Origin: Chromobacterium haemolyticum
GTDB lineage: Bacteria > Pseudomonadota > Gammaproteobacteria > Burkholderiales > Chromobacteriaceae
Direction: 5' to 3'
Length of the DNA: 64,000 bases
NCBI RefSeq assembly: GCF_002081825.1
Contig: NZ_MUKU01000018.1
Span: 34,732 to 98,731, forward strand
Below the pieces are notes generated by a model that was given only the letters and a program-made list of their open reading frames with translations, had not been told where the DNA came from and searched no databases. Made by a program: the position numbers and the translations under genes. Shown one piece after another: positions 55,869 through 63,894 of the stretch (the first letter of the stretch is position 1; each line of letters opens with the position of its first letter).

Positions 55869-55899
55869 ATTTTATTAAAAAAATTTGCAATAAATTTTA
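55869..55899. promoter_or_regulatory. Shared AT-rich operator element, site 2
   Basis: ATTTTATTAAAAAAATT (55869-55885) and AATAAATTTTA (55889-55899) between the XRE-cupin gene and the oxidoreductase gene. Both words also occur at 54909-54938. Confidence 0.6.
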
Positions 55900-55961
55900 A
55901 TTTAAGCAAAATCAAAGCGCCACTGCGATGGCGTCCGCCAACCCGATCAAAGGTCCACGCG

Positions 55962-57917
55962 ATGAGCACCTTGTTCCCCTTGCTGTTCTCCCCGCTGCGC
56001 ATCGGCCCGGCGCTGCTGAAGAATCGTATCATGTCCACCGGCCACGACACCGTGCTGCCGGAGGATGGCCGGGTCAGCCCGGCGCTGGTGGCCTACCACC
56101 GGGCGCGGGCGCGCGGCGGCGTCGGCCTGATCGTGCTGCAAGTCTCCGGCGTTCACGAAACCGCGCGCTACACCTCGCGCGCCTTGATGGCCACCGACGA
56201 CAGCTGCGTGCCCGGCTACCGTCAACTGGCCGAGGCCGTGCACGCCGAAGGCTGCAAGCTGTTTGCCCAGCTGTTCCACCCCGGCCGCGAAATCATGGAA
56301 AGCGCCGACGGCCTGCTGAGCGTGGCCTACGCGCCCTCGGCGACGCCCAGCGAGCGCTTCCACGTGCAGCCGCGCGCGCTGAGCCGCGAAATGATAGACG
56401 ACATCATCGCCGGCTACGGCGCGGCCGCGCGGCGGCTGCGCGCCGCCGGCGTGGACGGCGCCGAGATCGTCGCCAGTCACGGCTATTTGCCGGCGCAATT
56501 CCTCAACCCCCAAGTCAACCGCCGCCAAGACGGCTATGGCGGCGACGACGCCGGCCGGCTGCGCTTCCTGCGCGAAGCGGTGGCCGCCGCCCGTGCCGGC
56601 GGCGGGCCTGGCTTTGTGGTGGGTCTGCGCATTTCCGCCGGCGAGGAAGAAGGCGAGGGGATGGACGCCGAGCTGGCGCTGGCGGCGACGCGGGCGCTGG
56701 AGAGCGAACTGGACTACGTCAGCCTGGTGGCCGGCAGCTCCGCCACCCTGGGCGCGGCCATCCACATCGCGCCGCCGATGGCGTTGCCGGCCGCCTACCT
56801 GGCCGCGCAAGCGGCGCGCTTCAAGCGCGCGCTGAGCATCCCGGTGTTGCTGGCCGGGCGCATCAATCAGCCGCAGGAAGCAGAACAACTATTGGCCGGC
56901 GGGCAGGCCGACGGCTGCGGCATGACCCGCGCGCTGATCTGTGACCCGGAACTGCCGGCCAAGGCCGAGCAGGGCCGGCATGACGACATCCGCGCCTGCA
57001 TAGGCTGCAACCAGGCCTGTATCGGCCGCTTCCACCGCGGCCTGCCCATCTCCTGCATCCAACACCCGCAAAGCGGCCGCGAACTGGAATACGGCGAACT
57101 GCGGCCAGCCGCCGCGCCGCGGCGAGTGCTGGTGGCCGGCGGCGGCCCGGCCGGCATGAAGGCGGCGGTGATCGCGGCGCAGCGCGGCCATCAGGTCAGC
57201 CTGTACGAAGCGGGCCCGCAACTGGGCGGCCAGGCGCTGCTGGCGCAACTGCTGCCCGGCCGCGCCGAGTTCGGCGGCCTGATCACCAATCTGGAACGGG
57301 AGCTGCAACTGGCTGGCGTGGAAGTGAGGCGCAACGTCAGGGTGGACCGCGAACTAGTGCGGCGGCTGGCCCCGGACGCAGTAGTGGTGGCCACCGGCGC
57401 GCGGCCGCGCTGGCCGGCGCTGGAAGGCGGCGGCGCAATGCAAGTGCTGGACGCCTGGCAAGTGCTGCGCGGCGAAGCGGTGAGAGGGGGCAAGGTGTTG
57501 GTGGCGGATTGGCGCTGCGACTGGATTGGCCCCGGCATCGCGCTGCGGCTGGCCGCCGCCGGCCACCAGGTGAGGCTGGCGGTCAACGGCACCCACGCCG
57601 GCGAAGCGCTGCAAATGTATGTGCGCGACCACCTGGCCGGCCAACTGCAGCGCGCCGGCGTGGCGGTAACGCCGTACGCGCGGCTGTACGGTCACGACGA
57701 CGACAGCGTGTATCTGCTGCACACCGCCAGCGAGGAAGCCATGGTGGAAAGCGATGTGGACTGCCTGGTGCTGTGTCAGGGGCACCAGGCCGAGGATGGT
57801 TTATTGGAGGAATTGAGCGGCTGCGGCGCCGAACTGCACGCCATAGGCGATTGCCTGGCGCCGCGCACCGCGGAAGAAGCCATCTATGAAGGCATGCGGC
57901 TGGGCTGGCGTTTGTAG
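55962..57917 (+). CDS. NADH:flavin oxidoreductase with Fe-S and pyridine nucleotide domains
   Basis: A 651 aa multidomain flavoenzyme of the FadH/trimethylamine dehydrogenase/DgcA group. The OYE-like barrel (1-340) has FSPLRIGPALLKNRIMSTGHDT and SHGYLPAQFLNPQVNRRQDGYGG. The 4Fe-4S motif is CIGCNQACIGRFHRGLPISC (about 347-366, C-x2-C-x3-C-x11-C). The FAD/NAD domain shows VLVAGGGPAGMKAAVIAA and VVVATGARPRWP. Relatives demethylate dimethylglycine or stachydrine. With a polyamine-type SBP and XRE-cupin regulator nearby, a nitrogenous substrate is plausible but unproven. Confidence 0.88.
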   Translation: MSTLFPLLFSPLRIGPALLKNRIMSTGHDTVLPEDGRVSPALVAYHRARARGGVGLIVLQVSGVHETARYTSRALMATDDSCVPGYRQLAEAVHAEGCKLFAQLFHPGREIMESADGLLSVAYAPSATPSERFHVQPRALSREMIDDIIAGYGAAARRLRAAGVDGAEIVASHGYLPAQFLNPQVNRRQDGYGGDDAGRLRFLREAVAAARAGGGPGFVVGLRISAGEEEGEGMDAELALAATRALESELDYVSLVAGSSATLGAAIHIAPPMALPAAYLAAQAARFKRALSIPVLLAGRINQPQEAEQLLAGGQADGCGMTRALICDPELPAKAEQGRHDDIRACIGCNQACIGRFHRGLPISCIQHPQSGRELEYGELRPAAAPRRVLVAGGGPAGMKAAVIAAQRGHQVSLYEAGPQLGGQALLAQLLPGRAEFGGLITNLERELQLAGVEVRRNVRVDRELVRRLAPDAVVVATGARPRWPALEGGGAMQVLDAWQVLRGEAVRGGKVLVADWRCDWIGPGIALRLAAAGHQVRLAVNGTHAGEALQMYVRDHLAGQLQRAGVAVTPYARLYGHDDDSVYLLHTASEEAMVESDVDCLVLCQGHQAEDGLLEELSGCGAELHAIGDCLAPRTAEEAIYEGMRLGWRL

Positions 57918-57923
57918 CTGCCG

Positions 57924-58697
57924 TCAGCCGGCGATATGCGCCGTCAGGCCGCTGGCGCAGGCGGCGACCTGCTTGCCCAAAGTGTGGCCGTCCGGGTAAT
58001 CGCCGCCGTTCTGGCGGCGGAAGGGAATCGGTGCTTCATCCCACACCCCAAGCAGCCTCCGCCGCCAGGCGTCCTTGGCCGCATCCATATCGGTGGCGGA
58101 AAGACGGTTGGCGTCGTACACCGCATGGGTGGGCAGCACCTCCATGCCGGGGTAGAACAGGCAGCCATGTGTCACGGGAAACAACAGTTGCTCCAGCGGC
58201 CCGTTGATGCCGCGCGGACCGTAGTCCCGCTCCGGCCCGCCCACCATCGCGGCCAGCATCGCGCGCTTGCCGCTCAGCGCGCCGTCGCCGTAGCGCCAGC
58301 GGTTGCCTTCGTTGCGATAGCCATAGGCGAAGCCGTAAGCGTAGACTCGGTCAATCCAACCCTTGAGTAAAGCGGGCAAGCCGTACCACCACAGCGGAAA
58401 CAGCATGATCACCAAGTCCGCCGCCAGCAGTTTTTGCTGTTCGGCCGCCACATCGGCGCTCTGCCGGCCGTTGGCGTAAGCGTGCTGGGATTCGGAGATC
58501 AGGAACAGCCGCCGCGGGTTGAGCCGGTCCGGGAAATCCTGCGCGTCGGCTCCGGCTTTCCAGCCCATTGCGTAGAGATCGGACTCCATGACCTCGCAGC
58601 CCTGCTGTTGCAAGGTCTGCCGCGCCAGCGCGGCGAATTGGGCGGTTAGCGACGCCGGGTCCGGGTGGGCGTGGATGATCAGGGCGTGTCGGTTCAT
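57924..58697 (-). CDS. Flavodoxin-fold NAD(P)H quinone reductase
   Basis: A 257 aa FMN/FAD enzyme of the NQO/MdaB type. ALIIHAHPDPASLTAQFA (flavin phosphate loop), LVIMLFPLWWYGLPALLKGWIDRVYAYGFAY (diagnostic), and MLAAMVGGPERDYG. It performs two-electron quinone reduction. Divergent from a LysR gene with a palindrome in the gap, so it is probably LysR-regulated. Confidence 0.9.
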   Translation of the reverse strand: MNRHALIIHAHPDPASLTAQFAALARQTLQQQGCEVMESDLYAMGWKAGADAQDFPDRLNPRRLFLISESQHAYANGRQSADVAAEQQKLLAADLVIMLFPLWWYGLPALLKGWIDRVYAYGFAYGYRNEGNRWRYGDGALSGKRAMLAAMVGGPERDYGPRGINGPLEQLLFPVTHGCLFYPGMEVLPTHAVYDANRLSATDMDAAKDAWRRRLLGVWDEAPIPFRRQNGGDYPDGHTLGKQVAACASGLTAHIAG

Positions 58698-58754
58698 GCG
58701 GCCTCCAAGCGTTTAAAGGTGGAAAGCCGTCAGTCTGACGCGTGGTCAACAATT

Positions 58755-58766
58755 CGTGAAATCACG
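58755..58766. promoter_or_regulatory. LysR-type palindrome
   Basis: CGTGA-AA-TCACG in the 94-bp gap between the quinone reductase and LysR genes, with a T-N11-A like flank. Probable regulator site. Confidence 0.5.
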
Positions 58767-58791
58767 GTTTTTATTGCTTACTATTCATCAG

Positions 58792-59727
58792 ATGGATACC
58801 AAACGACTCGACCTCAATCTGCTGGTAACGCTGGAAGCCTTGCTGGTGGAACAGAACGTGACGCGCGCGGCCGCGCGGCTGAGCTTGAGCCAGCCGGCGG
58901 TGAGCGCGCAATTGAACCGCCTGCGCGAATTGTTTGACGATCCGCTGCTGGTGACCGTCCACCGCGGCATGTACCCCACGGCCAAGGCGCTGGAAATGTT
59001 CGAGCCCTTGCGCAAGGCGCTGAACGAAGTGCGCGCCACCGTGGCCGGACACCAGGACTTTGAACCGGCCAGCGCGGACCTCACCGTGGCTATCGCCTGC
59101 ACGGATTACCTGCAAGCCGCGCTGCTGATCCCGCTGGCGCGGGAACTGCACAAAAGCGCGCCCGGCGTGCGGGTGGCGGTGCGCACGCTGGACCCGCACC
59201 GGCTAGAGGCGCAGCTGGAGCAGGGCGATCTGGACCTGGCGCTGCTCACCCCGCCGGCCGCCCCGTCCAAACTGAACAGCTGCCGGCTGTTTGACGAACA
59301 CTATGTGCTGATTGGCCGCCGCGACCACCCCGCCCTGAAGGAGGGGCTGAGCGTGGAAGAATACGCGGCGCTGGACCACGTCATCGTGTCCTTGGACGGC
59401 AACGGCTTCTTCACCCCGGTGGACCGCACGCTAGCGGCGCTGGGCCTGCGCCGCAACGTGGTCTTGTCCGCCGCGTCCTTCCTGTTTGTGCCGGAAATGG
59501 TGGCGCAGTCCGACTTTGTCGCGCTGGTGCCGCAGCGCCTGGTGCAAGACCGCGGCGACGCGCTGAAGCAAGTGGAGTTTCCGCTGCCCACGGAAAGCTT
59601 TGAAGTGGGCATGGTCTGGCATGACCGCACCCAGCAGCACCCCGGCCATCGCTGGATGCGGGACTTCATTGTTACCCTGGTTAATGCTCAGGCGGGGTCG
59701 GCGGCGGATGCGGTGCCTCTCTCTTAA
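58792..59727 (+). CDS. LysR-family regulator, NodD/LeuO-like branch
   Basis: A 311 aa regulator. HTH: LDLNLLVTLEALLVEQNVTRAAARLSLSQPAVSAQLNRLRELFDDPLL. The effector domain has LTVAIACTDYLQAALLIPL and LDLALLTPPAAP. ATG at 58792; a GTG at 58756 lies in the palindrome and is less likely. The stop TAA is also the first three bases of repeat R8. Confidence 0.92.
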   Translation: MDTKRLDLNLLVTLEALLVEQNVTRAAARLSLSQPAVSAQLNRLRELFDDPLLVTVHRGMYPTAKALEMFEPLRKALNEVRATVAGHQDFEPASADLTVAIACTDYLQAALLIPLARELHKSAPGVRVAVRTLDPHRLEAQLEQGDLDLALLTPPAAPSKLNSCRLFDEHYVLIGRRDHPALKEGLSVEEYAALDHVIVSLDGNGFFTPVDRTLAALGLRRNVVLSAASFLFVPEMVAQSDFVALVPQRLVQDRGDALKQVEFPLPTESFEVGMVWHDRTQQHPGHRWMRDFIVTLVNAQAGSAADAVPLS

Positions 59728-59830
59728 GAACCTGTTTACGACCTTTTCTGATCGGAAATATTGTTCAAGACATTGAATCCGCTACGCGGATGATGTTTAG
59801 GGTACATGGCTTGCCACCGACTGCACTCGA
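59727..59830. repeat. Degenerate MITE-like repeat (R8)
   Basis: Begins AAGAACCTGTTTACGACC directly at the LysR stop codon. The interior keeps ATCCGCTACGCGGAT and TTAGGGTACATGGC. It lies in the gap 59728-60135, whose remainder is the module B promoter and RNA. Confidence 0.5.
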
Positions 59831-59866
59831 TGCACGGCTACTCTTGTCTTGTCGGACCCCGCCGGC

Positions 59867-59895
59867 TTGACGCCCTCCCGCTCCTCCCCAACAAT
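59867..59895 (+). promoter_or_regulatory. Promoter of module B
   Basis: TTGACG (59867-59872), 17 bp, AACAAT (59890-59895), identical boxes to module A. Confidence 0.65.
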
Positions 59896-59901
59896 AGCCC
59901 C

Positions 59902-60135
59902 CGCGCCGCAACAATCGCGGCGCTCGGGATTAGCCTCCCGCTTATGAGTTCTTACTGCGGATGCGCTGTTTCCACAGCGTATCCGCTGCCATTGCTTTGC
60001 CTATTCGGGCGGGCCATGGCAAGTGGCGCCCTCGCGGGCGCGCCGGCTTTCGTAAGAACTCACCGGTAGGCTAACTCTTGTCATGTGCCCGCCCTGCCGC
60101 CTTGCGGCCGGGCCCTTCTGCTCAGGAGGTTGCAA
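59902..60135 (+). ncRNA. Module B structured leader / candidate ncRNA
   Basis: H1 GCGCCGC/GCGGCGC (59903-59923); H2 CGGGA/TCCCG (59925-59940); P1 GAGTTCTTAC (59946-59955) with GTAAGAACTC (60052-60061); P2 GCGGATGCGCTGT/ACAGCGTATCCGC (59957-59986); P3 CCATTGC/GCAAGTGG (59989-60026); P4 GCGCCC/GGGCGC (60026-60041); linker CCGGTAGGCTAACTCTTGTC; H5 GCCGC/GCGGC (60096-60108); then AGGAGG and ATG. Against module A, unpaired changes fall in loops (P4 TCGC vs TGAT; H5 CTT vs TTT), while P1 changes at four pairs, each on both arms. This is direct evidence for selection on structure. Confidence 0.8.
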
Positions 60136-60657
60136 ATGGTAAAGCCAGTCCGTCCGGTGCTAGGCATCGAACTCACTTCGTCCGCTACTGAAACTCAAGA
60201 CGTCCATCAGGACGCCTCTCCACTCCCGCCGCTAGGCCCGCGTTCCCGCTACCGGTTTGCCGGCCCCCACGCCAAAGACCTCAGCCTGCCCTTCATCCGC
60301 CGCATCAAAGGCCGCACCTATCCGCATTACTGGCAGCCGGCCGAAGCCAAGGATGAATGTGAAGCCCGCGCCTTGGGCCATCAGTACGCGGCTCACTTGG
60401 CGCAGATGCTGAAAATCAACCGCCAGCACTCCGCGCGCGGCCTGCTGTTCCGCATCGCCAGCGATATGGATTTCAGCCAACGTGGCCACCGCCGCCGCAT
60501 GTGCAAGAGCTTCTTCAACTATCTGGAGTTGTTGTTGAACCTGGGAGTGGAGCAGGTGGACCTGCCGAGGCATGTGGAGGCGGTGAACCGCCTCCATCTC
60601 AGCCTGGATGAGTTGGAAGCCTTGCCGCGGAGGCTGGGGCGGAAGAAGAAGAGCTAA
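60136..60657 (+). CDS. Module B protein, unknown RNA-linked family
   Basis: A 173 aa protein nearly identical to the module A protein; differences cluster in the flexible N-terminus (IELTSSATETQ vs IELSPSSTETQ) and tail (GRKKKS vs RRKKKG). The helical core LPFIRRIKGRTYPHYW...DMDFSQRGHRRR is unchanged except conservative swaps. Perfect AGGAGG site before ATG 60136. It lies just upstream of the PAAR-effector cluster but has its own promoter. Function unknown; no homology I can name. Confidence 0.8.
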   Translation: MVKPVRPVLGIELTSSATETQDVHQDASPLPPLGPRSRYRFAGPHAKDLSLPFIRRIKGRTYPHYWQPAEAKDECEARALGHQYAAHLAQMLKINRQHSARGLLFRIASDMDFSQRGHRRRMCKSFFNYLELLLNLGVEQVDLPRHVEAVNRLHLSLDELEALPRRLGRKKKS

Positions 60658-60830
60658 TTCTTCTGGTGTAAAAGTGGGGGAGCTCCTAATGGGGTCGACA
60701 GGGGCTCCCTCCGTACTCCGCTTTTTCTCGAAGCGTTGAAGAGTTTCCCTTGGTGATGGACCAAAGGACAGTTCTTTTGAAAGCGAATGCAATCTAAAGT
60801 GACAGATTTACTTTTCCGTAAGGCAGATCA

Positions 60831-61352
60831 ATGAAGCGAGTTATCAGGCTGGGGGATCCAACCGATCACGGCGGCTTTGTCACCAGCGCTGCGTCAACTA
60901 CGGTTTTGTTTGGTAAGCCGGTTGCTTTGTACGGCGACTCCGTCAGCTGTCCGCAGCAGGGGCATGTGAACTGTGTCATTGTCGAAGGGGACCTAACTTG
61001 GATCGTAAACGGTAAGGGGGTAGCGTTGGAGGGACACAAGGTCAGCTGCGGAGCGACATTGATTTCCACCATGCCAGAAGTGGGTCGCTCGTATGAAAGC
61101 AGCGACTCCTCCGTGTCAGGTGTCGGAGTTGGCGCAGCTTTGGCAGCTACTGGCGCTACTTTACTTCAGATGTTCAATGAAAAGTTTCAGATTATGGATG
61201 AGGTGTCCGGCTTGCCTCTGGCTAATCATCAATACGCCATTGTGCGAGCGGATGGAAAAGTCGAGCATGGCGTTACCGACGATGAAGGGCATACTCATCT
61301 TACAAAAGCTACGGTTGAGTCGGAAGAACTCAGCATTTTTCTGGAGGGCTGA
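60831..61352 (+). CDS. PAAR-domain type VI secretion spike protein
   Basis: A 173 aa protein. PAAR domain 1-85: IRLGDPTDHGGFVTSAASTTVLFGKPVALYGDSVSCP, then GHVNCVIVEGD and ALEGHKVSCGATLIS with the zinc-binding His/Cys. A short linker rich in Ser/Gly/Ala (about 92-112) leads to a C-terminal beta domain FQIMDEVSGLPLANHQYAIVRADGKVEHGVTDDEGHT, seen in VgrG and PAAR carriers that load effectors. Start ATG 60831. The stop lies 2 bp before the effector GTG, so they are co-translated. Confidence 0.92.
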   Translation: MKRVIRLGDPTDHGGFVTSAASTTVLFGKPVALYGDSVSCPQQGHVNCVIVEGDLTWIVNGKGVALEGHKVSCGATLISTMPEVGRSYESSDSSVSGVGVGAALAATGATLLQMFNEKFQIMDEVSGLPLANHQYAIVRADGKVEHGVTDDEGHTHLTKATVESEELSIFLEG

Positions 61353-61354
61353 TT

Positions 61355-61966
61355 GTGGTGGGACCGAGTCAAACCATCAAGTCGCCGAGCGGCAAGGACT
61401 TATTTCTGGTAAGCAAACGCAGTTCAACGCCGACTACGAACGATGAAATCAAAAAGGTGCTGTTAAAGCGGGAGCTGATCGAGGTTATCATCAGTGACTC
61501 AAGGATGCGCAGCATGGGTTCTCAGTGGGGGCATGCCGCTGTCGTCATTGATGGTCAAGTTTATAGCCGAGCACATGAAGAGTATGTGAAAACGGATAAG
61601 AACACCTATCTTAACGGCGGTGTAATTCAGCGGGCAAATGACTCTATCAATGTCGGCGGCAACCGCTGGCGTGACAATGTGGGTGTCTATCTCTCCGTTT
61701 CCGAAAGAGAGAAAGATATTGTAAAGAATGAATTGGAGCGGCGGGTTAAAGTTGATAGAGAGTTCAAACGCAAGCATCCGAACGAAACTTCTTATAGCCT
61801 GTTCAGCAACAGTTGCTCATCCAATGTGGCCGATGTTTTGGAGTTAATCAACATCTTGGCTCATGACCCGCGCTGGATACCCTTTCCAGTGGCTCCAGCC
61901 GAGTTGCTCGTTATTATCGAAAAATCCAATCGAACCGTAAAGAAAGAGTTATATCCAAAGAAATGA
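61355..61966 (+). CDS. Predicted papain-like type VI effector
   Basis: A 203 aa soluble protein of lower GC. Candidate catalytic residues appear in permuted NlpC/P60-like order: His-60 in QWGHAAVVIDGQVYSRAHEEY and Cys-154 in FSNSCSSNVADVLELI. The GHAAVVI..NSC layout resembles YiiX/LRAT-type amidases that attack peptidoglycan or lipids. GTG start directly after the PAAR stop; no secretion signal, as expected for a PAAR-delivered cargo. The target is inferred. Confidence 0.7.
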   Translation: MVGPSQTIKSPSGKDLFLVSKRSSTPTTNDEIKKVLLKRELIEVIISDSRMRSMGSQWGHAAVVIDGQVYSRAHEEYVKTDKNTYLNGGVIQRANDSINVGGNRWRDNVGVYLSVSEREKDIVKNELERRVKVDREFKRKHPNETSYSLFSNSCSSNVADVLELINILAHDPRWIPFPVAPAELLVIIEKSNRTVKKELYPKK

Positions 61967-62289
61967 AAAAAACCTTGATTATTAACTTGATTGTAGCTGC
62001 TGTTGCTGTTGCTGCTACCTCATTCTATTTTATGCGTCAGGATCCCAGCTTTTGGGGAGAGCATCTGGAACTACAAAAATTTGAGATCATGAGCGCTACG
62101 CCGACCAAGGTTTATGAATCTTCGGAACTAAACAAGGCAAGCTTTGAAGTAAAAAAAGGAGATCAATGTTTCTATATAAAAGAAGGCAGCTTTTCTTTTG
62201 GTGAAGTAACGGCGGATATGGCATGGTATAAAAAGTTGATTGTCATCTGCCCGGAGAAAGGTATTGGCTGGATTGAGAATGGAAAGTGA
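61963..62289 (+). CDS. Candidate periplasmic immunity protein
   Basis: A 108 aa protein with an N-terminal signal or anchor helix (IINLIVAAVAVAATSFYFM) and a small periplasmic domain (VYESSELNKASFEVKKGDQCFYIKEGSFSFGEV). The ATGA overlap with the effector gene and its location argue for immunity to an effector acting in the periplasm. No family recognised. Confidence 0.6.
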   Translation: MKKTLIINLIVAAVAVAATSFYFMRQDPSFWGEHLELQKFEIMSATPTKVYESSELNKASFEVKKGDQCFYIKEGSFSFGEVTADMAWYKKLIVICPEKGIGWIENGK

Positions 62290-62498
62290 TGGACGATCTC
62301 TCCTCTTATCTGGCGGTATTAGCCGATAGTGATCTATTTGGCACATTGGCTTTGATCTGCTTGAGCGTTTTCTTGTGTGGTCTTTCCCGAAGGGTGCGGG
62401 AGTCCAAGCAGCATGTCTGGCTGGCAATGGGGTGCTTGCTGTTCATGCCGATGCTACATTTTGTTGGAACGTACTTTATCAATGCTGTGAGGTATTGA
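62286..62498 (+). CDS. Small membrane protein of the effector cluster
   Basis: A 70 aa protein with two hydrophobic helices (LFGTLALICLSVFLCGLS, WLAMGCLLFMPMLHFVGTYF). The ATGATGG overlap with the preceding stop shows translational coupling. It may be an additional immunity or accessory protein. The gene-free stretch 62499-62736 follows; I see no feature there beyond a possible TTGACA box near 62679. Confidence 0.55.
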   Translation: MMDDLSSYLAVLADSDLFGTLALICLSVFLCGLSRRVRESKQHVWLAMGCLLFMPMLHFVGTYFINAVRY

Positions 62499-62736
62499 TT
62501 TTATTGAGTCATTGTCGCTCCCCTGATGATCAGGCAGCTATCTGAGAGGCCGTGTGCTGTGATGCCGGCGCATTGGAAGCCTTACCATGGAGGCGCGCCG
62601 CGCAATGAAGGGGGAGCCGGGGAGGGCTTCGCCAGAAAATAGCTGCATCCATATCCAGCAAACCGGGGCGTTTCGGTTGACACTCCCTCGCTGAACTGAG
62701 AACCTTCCCGCTTCCATTTTTTTGTTATTGCCCGCC

Positions 62737-63213
62737 ATGAAAATCACCGCCAACACCGCCGTTACCCTGCGCATGAAAGTCACCGACAGCCAGGGCCTGG
62801 TTTACGACGATGGCAAGAAGCCTGTCTCCTACCTGCACGGCGATTACGACAACCTGTTCGCCAAGCTGGAAGCTGCGCTGGAAGGCCAGGAATCGGGTTT
62901 TCAAACCACGCTGGAACTGGCTACCGAAGACACCTTCGGTGAACGCGACGAAGCCCTGGTCACCACCATGCCCAAGTCGGACTTCCCGCCCGGCGTCAAG
63001 GTAGGCGGCCAAATCCAGCGCATCGGCCCGGACGGCGAGCCGCGTTACTACTTCGTCACCAAGATCAAAGGCCCCACGGTATTGTTGGATGGCAACCACC
63101 CGCTGTGCGGCAAAACCCTGCGCTTTGTCGTCAAAGTGGTGGATGTGCGCGCGGCAACGGCCGAGGAAATCGCTCACCAGCATGTGCATGGCGAGCACGG
63201 GCATCAGCACTGA
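62737..63213 (+). CDS. FKBP-type peptidyl-prolyl isomerase, SlyD-like
   Basis: A 158 aa chaperone-isomerase. The core ITANTAVTLRMKVTDSQGLVYDDGKKPVSYLHG leads to an inserted IF-type flap around 70-120 (DTFGERDEALVTTMPKSDFP, VGGQIQRIGPDGEPRYYFV) and GNHPLCGKTLRFVVKVVDVRAATAEE. The tail is His-rich (HQHVHGEHGHQH), suited to metal binding as in SlyD. ATG 62737 is preferred to a TTG 15 bases upstream. Confidence 0.93.
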   Translation: MKITANTAVTLRMKVTDSQGLVYDDGKKPVSYLHGDYDNLFAKLEAALEGQESGFQTTLELATEDTFGERDEALVTTMPKSDFPPGVKVGGQIQRIGPDGEPRYYFVTKIKGPTVLLDGNHPLCGKTLRFVVKVVDVRAATAEEIAHQHVHGEHGHQH

Positions 63214-63234
63214 TTTCCCCCGCTTCATTCAGAC

Positions 63235-63266
63235 AAAGCCCTCCCCATTTGGGAGGGCTTTGTTTT
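63235..63266 (+). terminator. Intrinsic terminator after the slyD-like gene
   Basis: AAAGCCCTCCC-CATTT-GGGAGGGCTTTGTTTT, 21 bp past the stop. Confidence 0.85.
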
Positions 63267-63357
63267 GTCTGGAGTCTGGCGGTTTGGGTGGTGATTGGTT
63301 GCTGAGATGAGGAGGAGGTGAATAGAGCAGGGGGCTGCTAGCAGTCAAAAGTAGTGG

Positions 63358-63894
63358 CTACTTGATCCAGTGCGCGTATGCAGTCCCCGCCTTTGCGGGG
63401 ACTGACGAGGCATCAATAAGTTGCACAAGCGCCTTGTACCTGGCACGGCATGATGCAGAGGCCTTAAGTCGTTCTCCCAATACGCATTTCTTCGCCGGCA
63501 GGCTAAGCATGATTTCAACCTCGCTGGGTGAGAAGTTCTTAATCATCTTGTGAAGGTAGGATACTGCAGCAGTAGATACGCCATAAGGATTTCCAGAGGC
63601 GCAGGTAACGACCGCTTCCACCAGTTCCTCTTTCACGGTGTCAGGTGTGGCAACCTGCCCAGAGAGTTGCAATAACCTCTCGGCAAACGGCGGTTCGTTG
63701 TAGAAATTGTCGTAAGACTGATGAACTGACATAAGACGCTTGCAGGCATTTGAAAGCAACGAGTGCACTTCATGGTCTCCAAGCAGTGCAAGCATGCCCA
63801 ACTTCTCAAAGAACTGTTGAGATGCTTTGTGGCGTTTCTCGTCACCCTTTGCTATGTAGTCGTGGTGACGGTTTGATCTTCCCCCTCCAGCCAT
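63358..63894 (-). CDS. Unknown protein, possibly extending past the window edge
   Basis: A 178 aa soluble protein from MAGGGRSNRHHDYIAKGDEKRHKASQ. It is helical, with FFEKLGMLALLGDHEVHSLLSNACKRLM and MIKNFSPSEVEIMLSLPAKKCVLGERLKA. No family recognised. The frame stays open to the right edge of the window, so a longer N-terminus is possible, but that part looks unlike protein. Composition is lower in GC than the housekeeping genes. The last 15 residues (VPAKAGTAYAHWIK) are read from a repeat hairpin, suggesting the original 3' end was replaced. Confidence 0.5.
   Translation of the reverse strand: MAGGGRSNRHHDYIAKGDEKRHKASQQFFEKLGMLALLGDHEVHSLLSNACKRLMSVHQSYDNFYNEPPFAERLLQLSGQVATPDTVKEELVEAVVTCASGNPYGVSTAAVSYLHKMIKNFSPSEVEIMLSLPAKKCVLGERLKASASCRARYKALVQLIDASSVPAKAGTAYAHWIK
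63381..63402. repeat. Short hairpin repeat inside the 3' end of the last gene
   Basis: GTCCCCGC-CTTT-GCGGGGAC. Such GCGGGGAC hairpins are common dispersed repeats in proteobacteria. Here it supplies the C-terminal codons of the gene at 63358. Confidence 0.6.

Noticed and set aside
59900..60135. Retron msr-msd or group II intron explanation of the module B leader
   Set aside because: No reverse transcriptase lies nearby, and the downstream protein has no YADD motif. The folded RNA does not show intron domain V or a retron a1/a2 layout.
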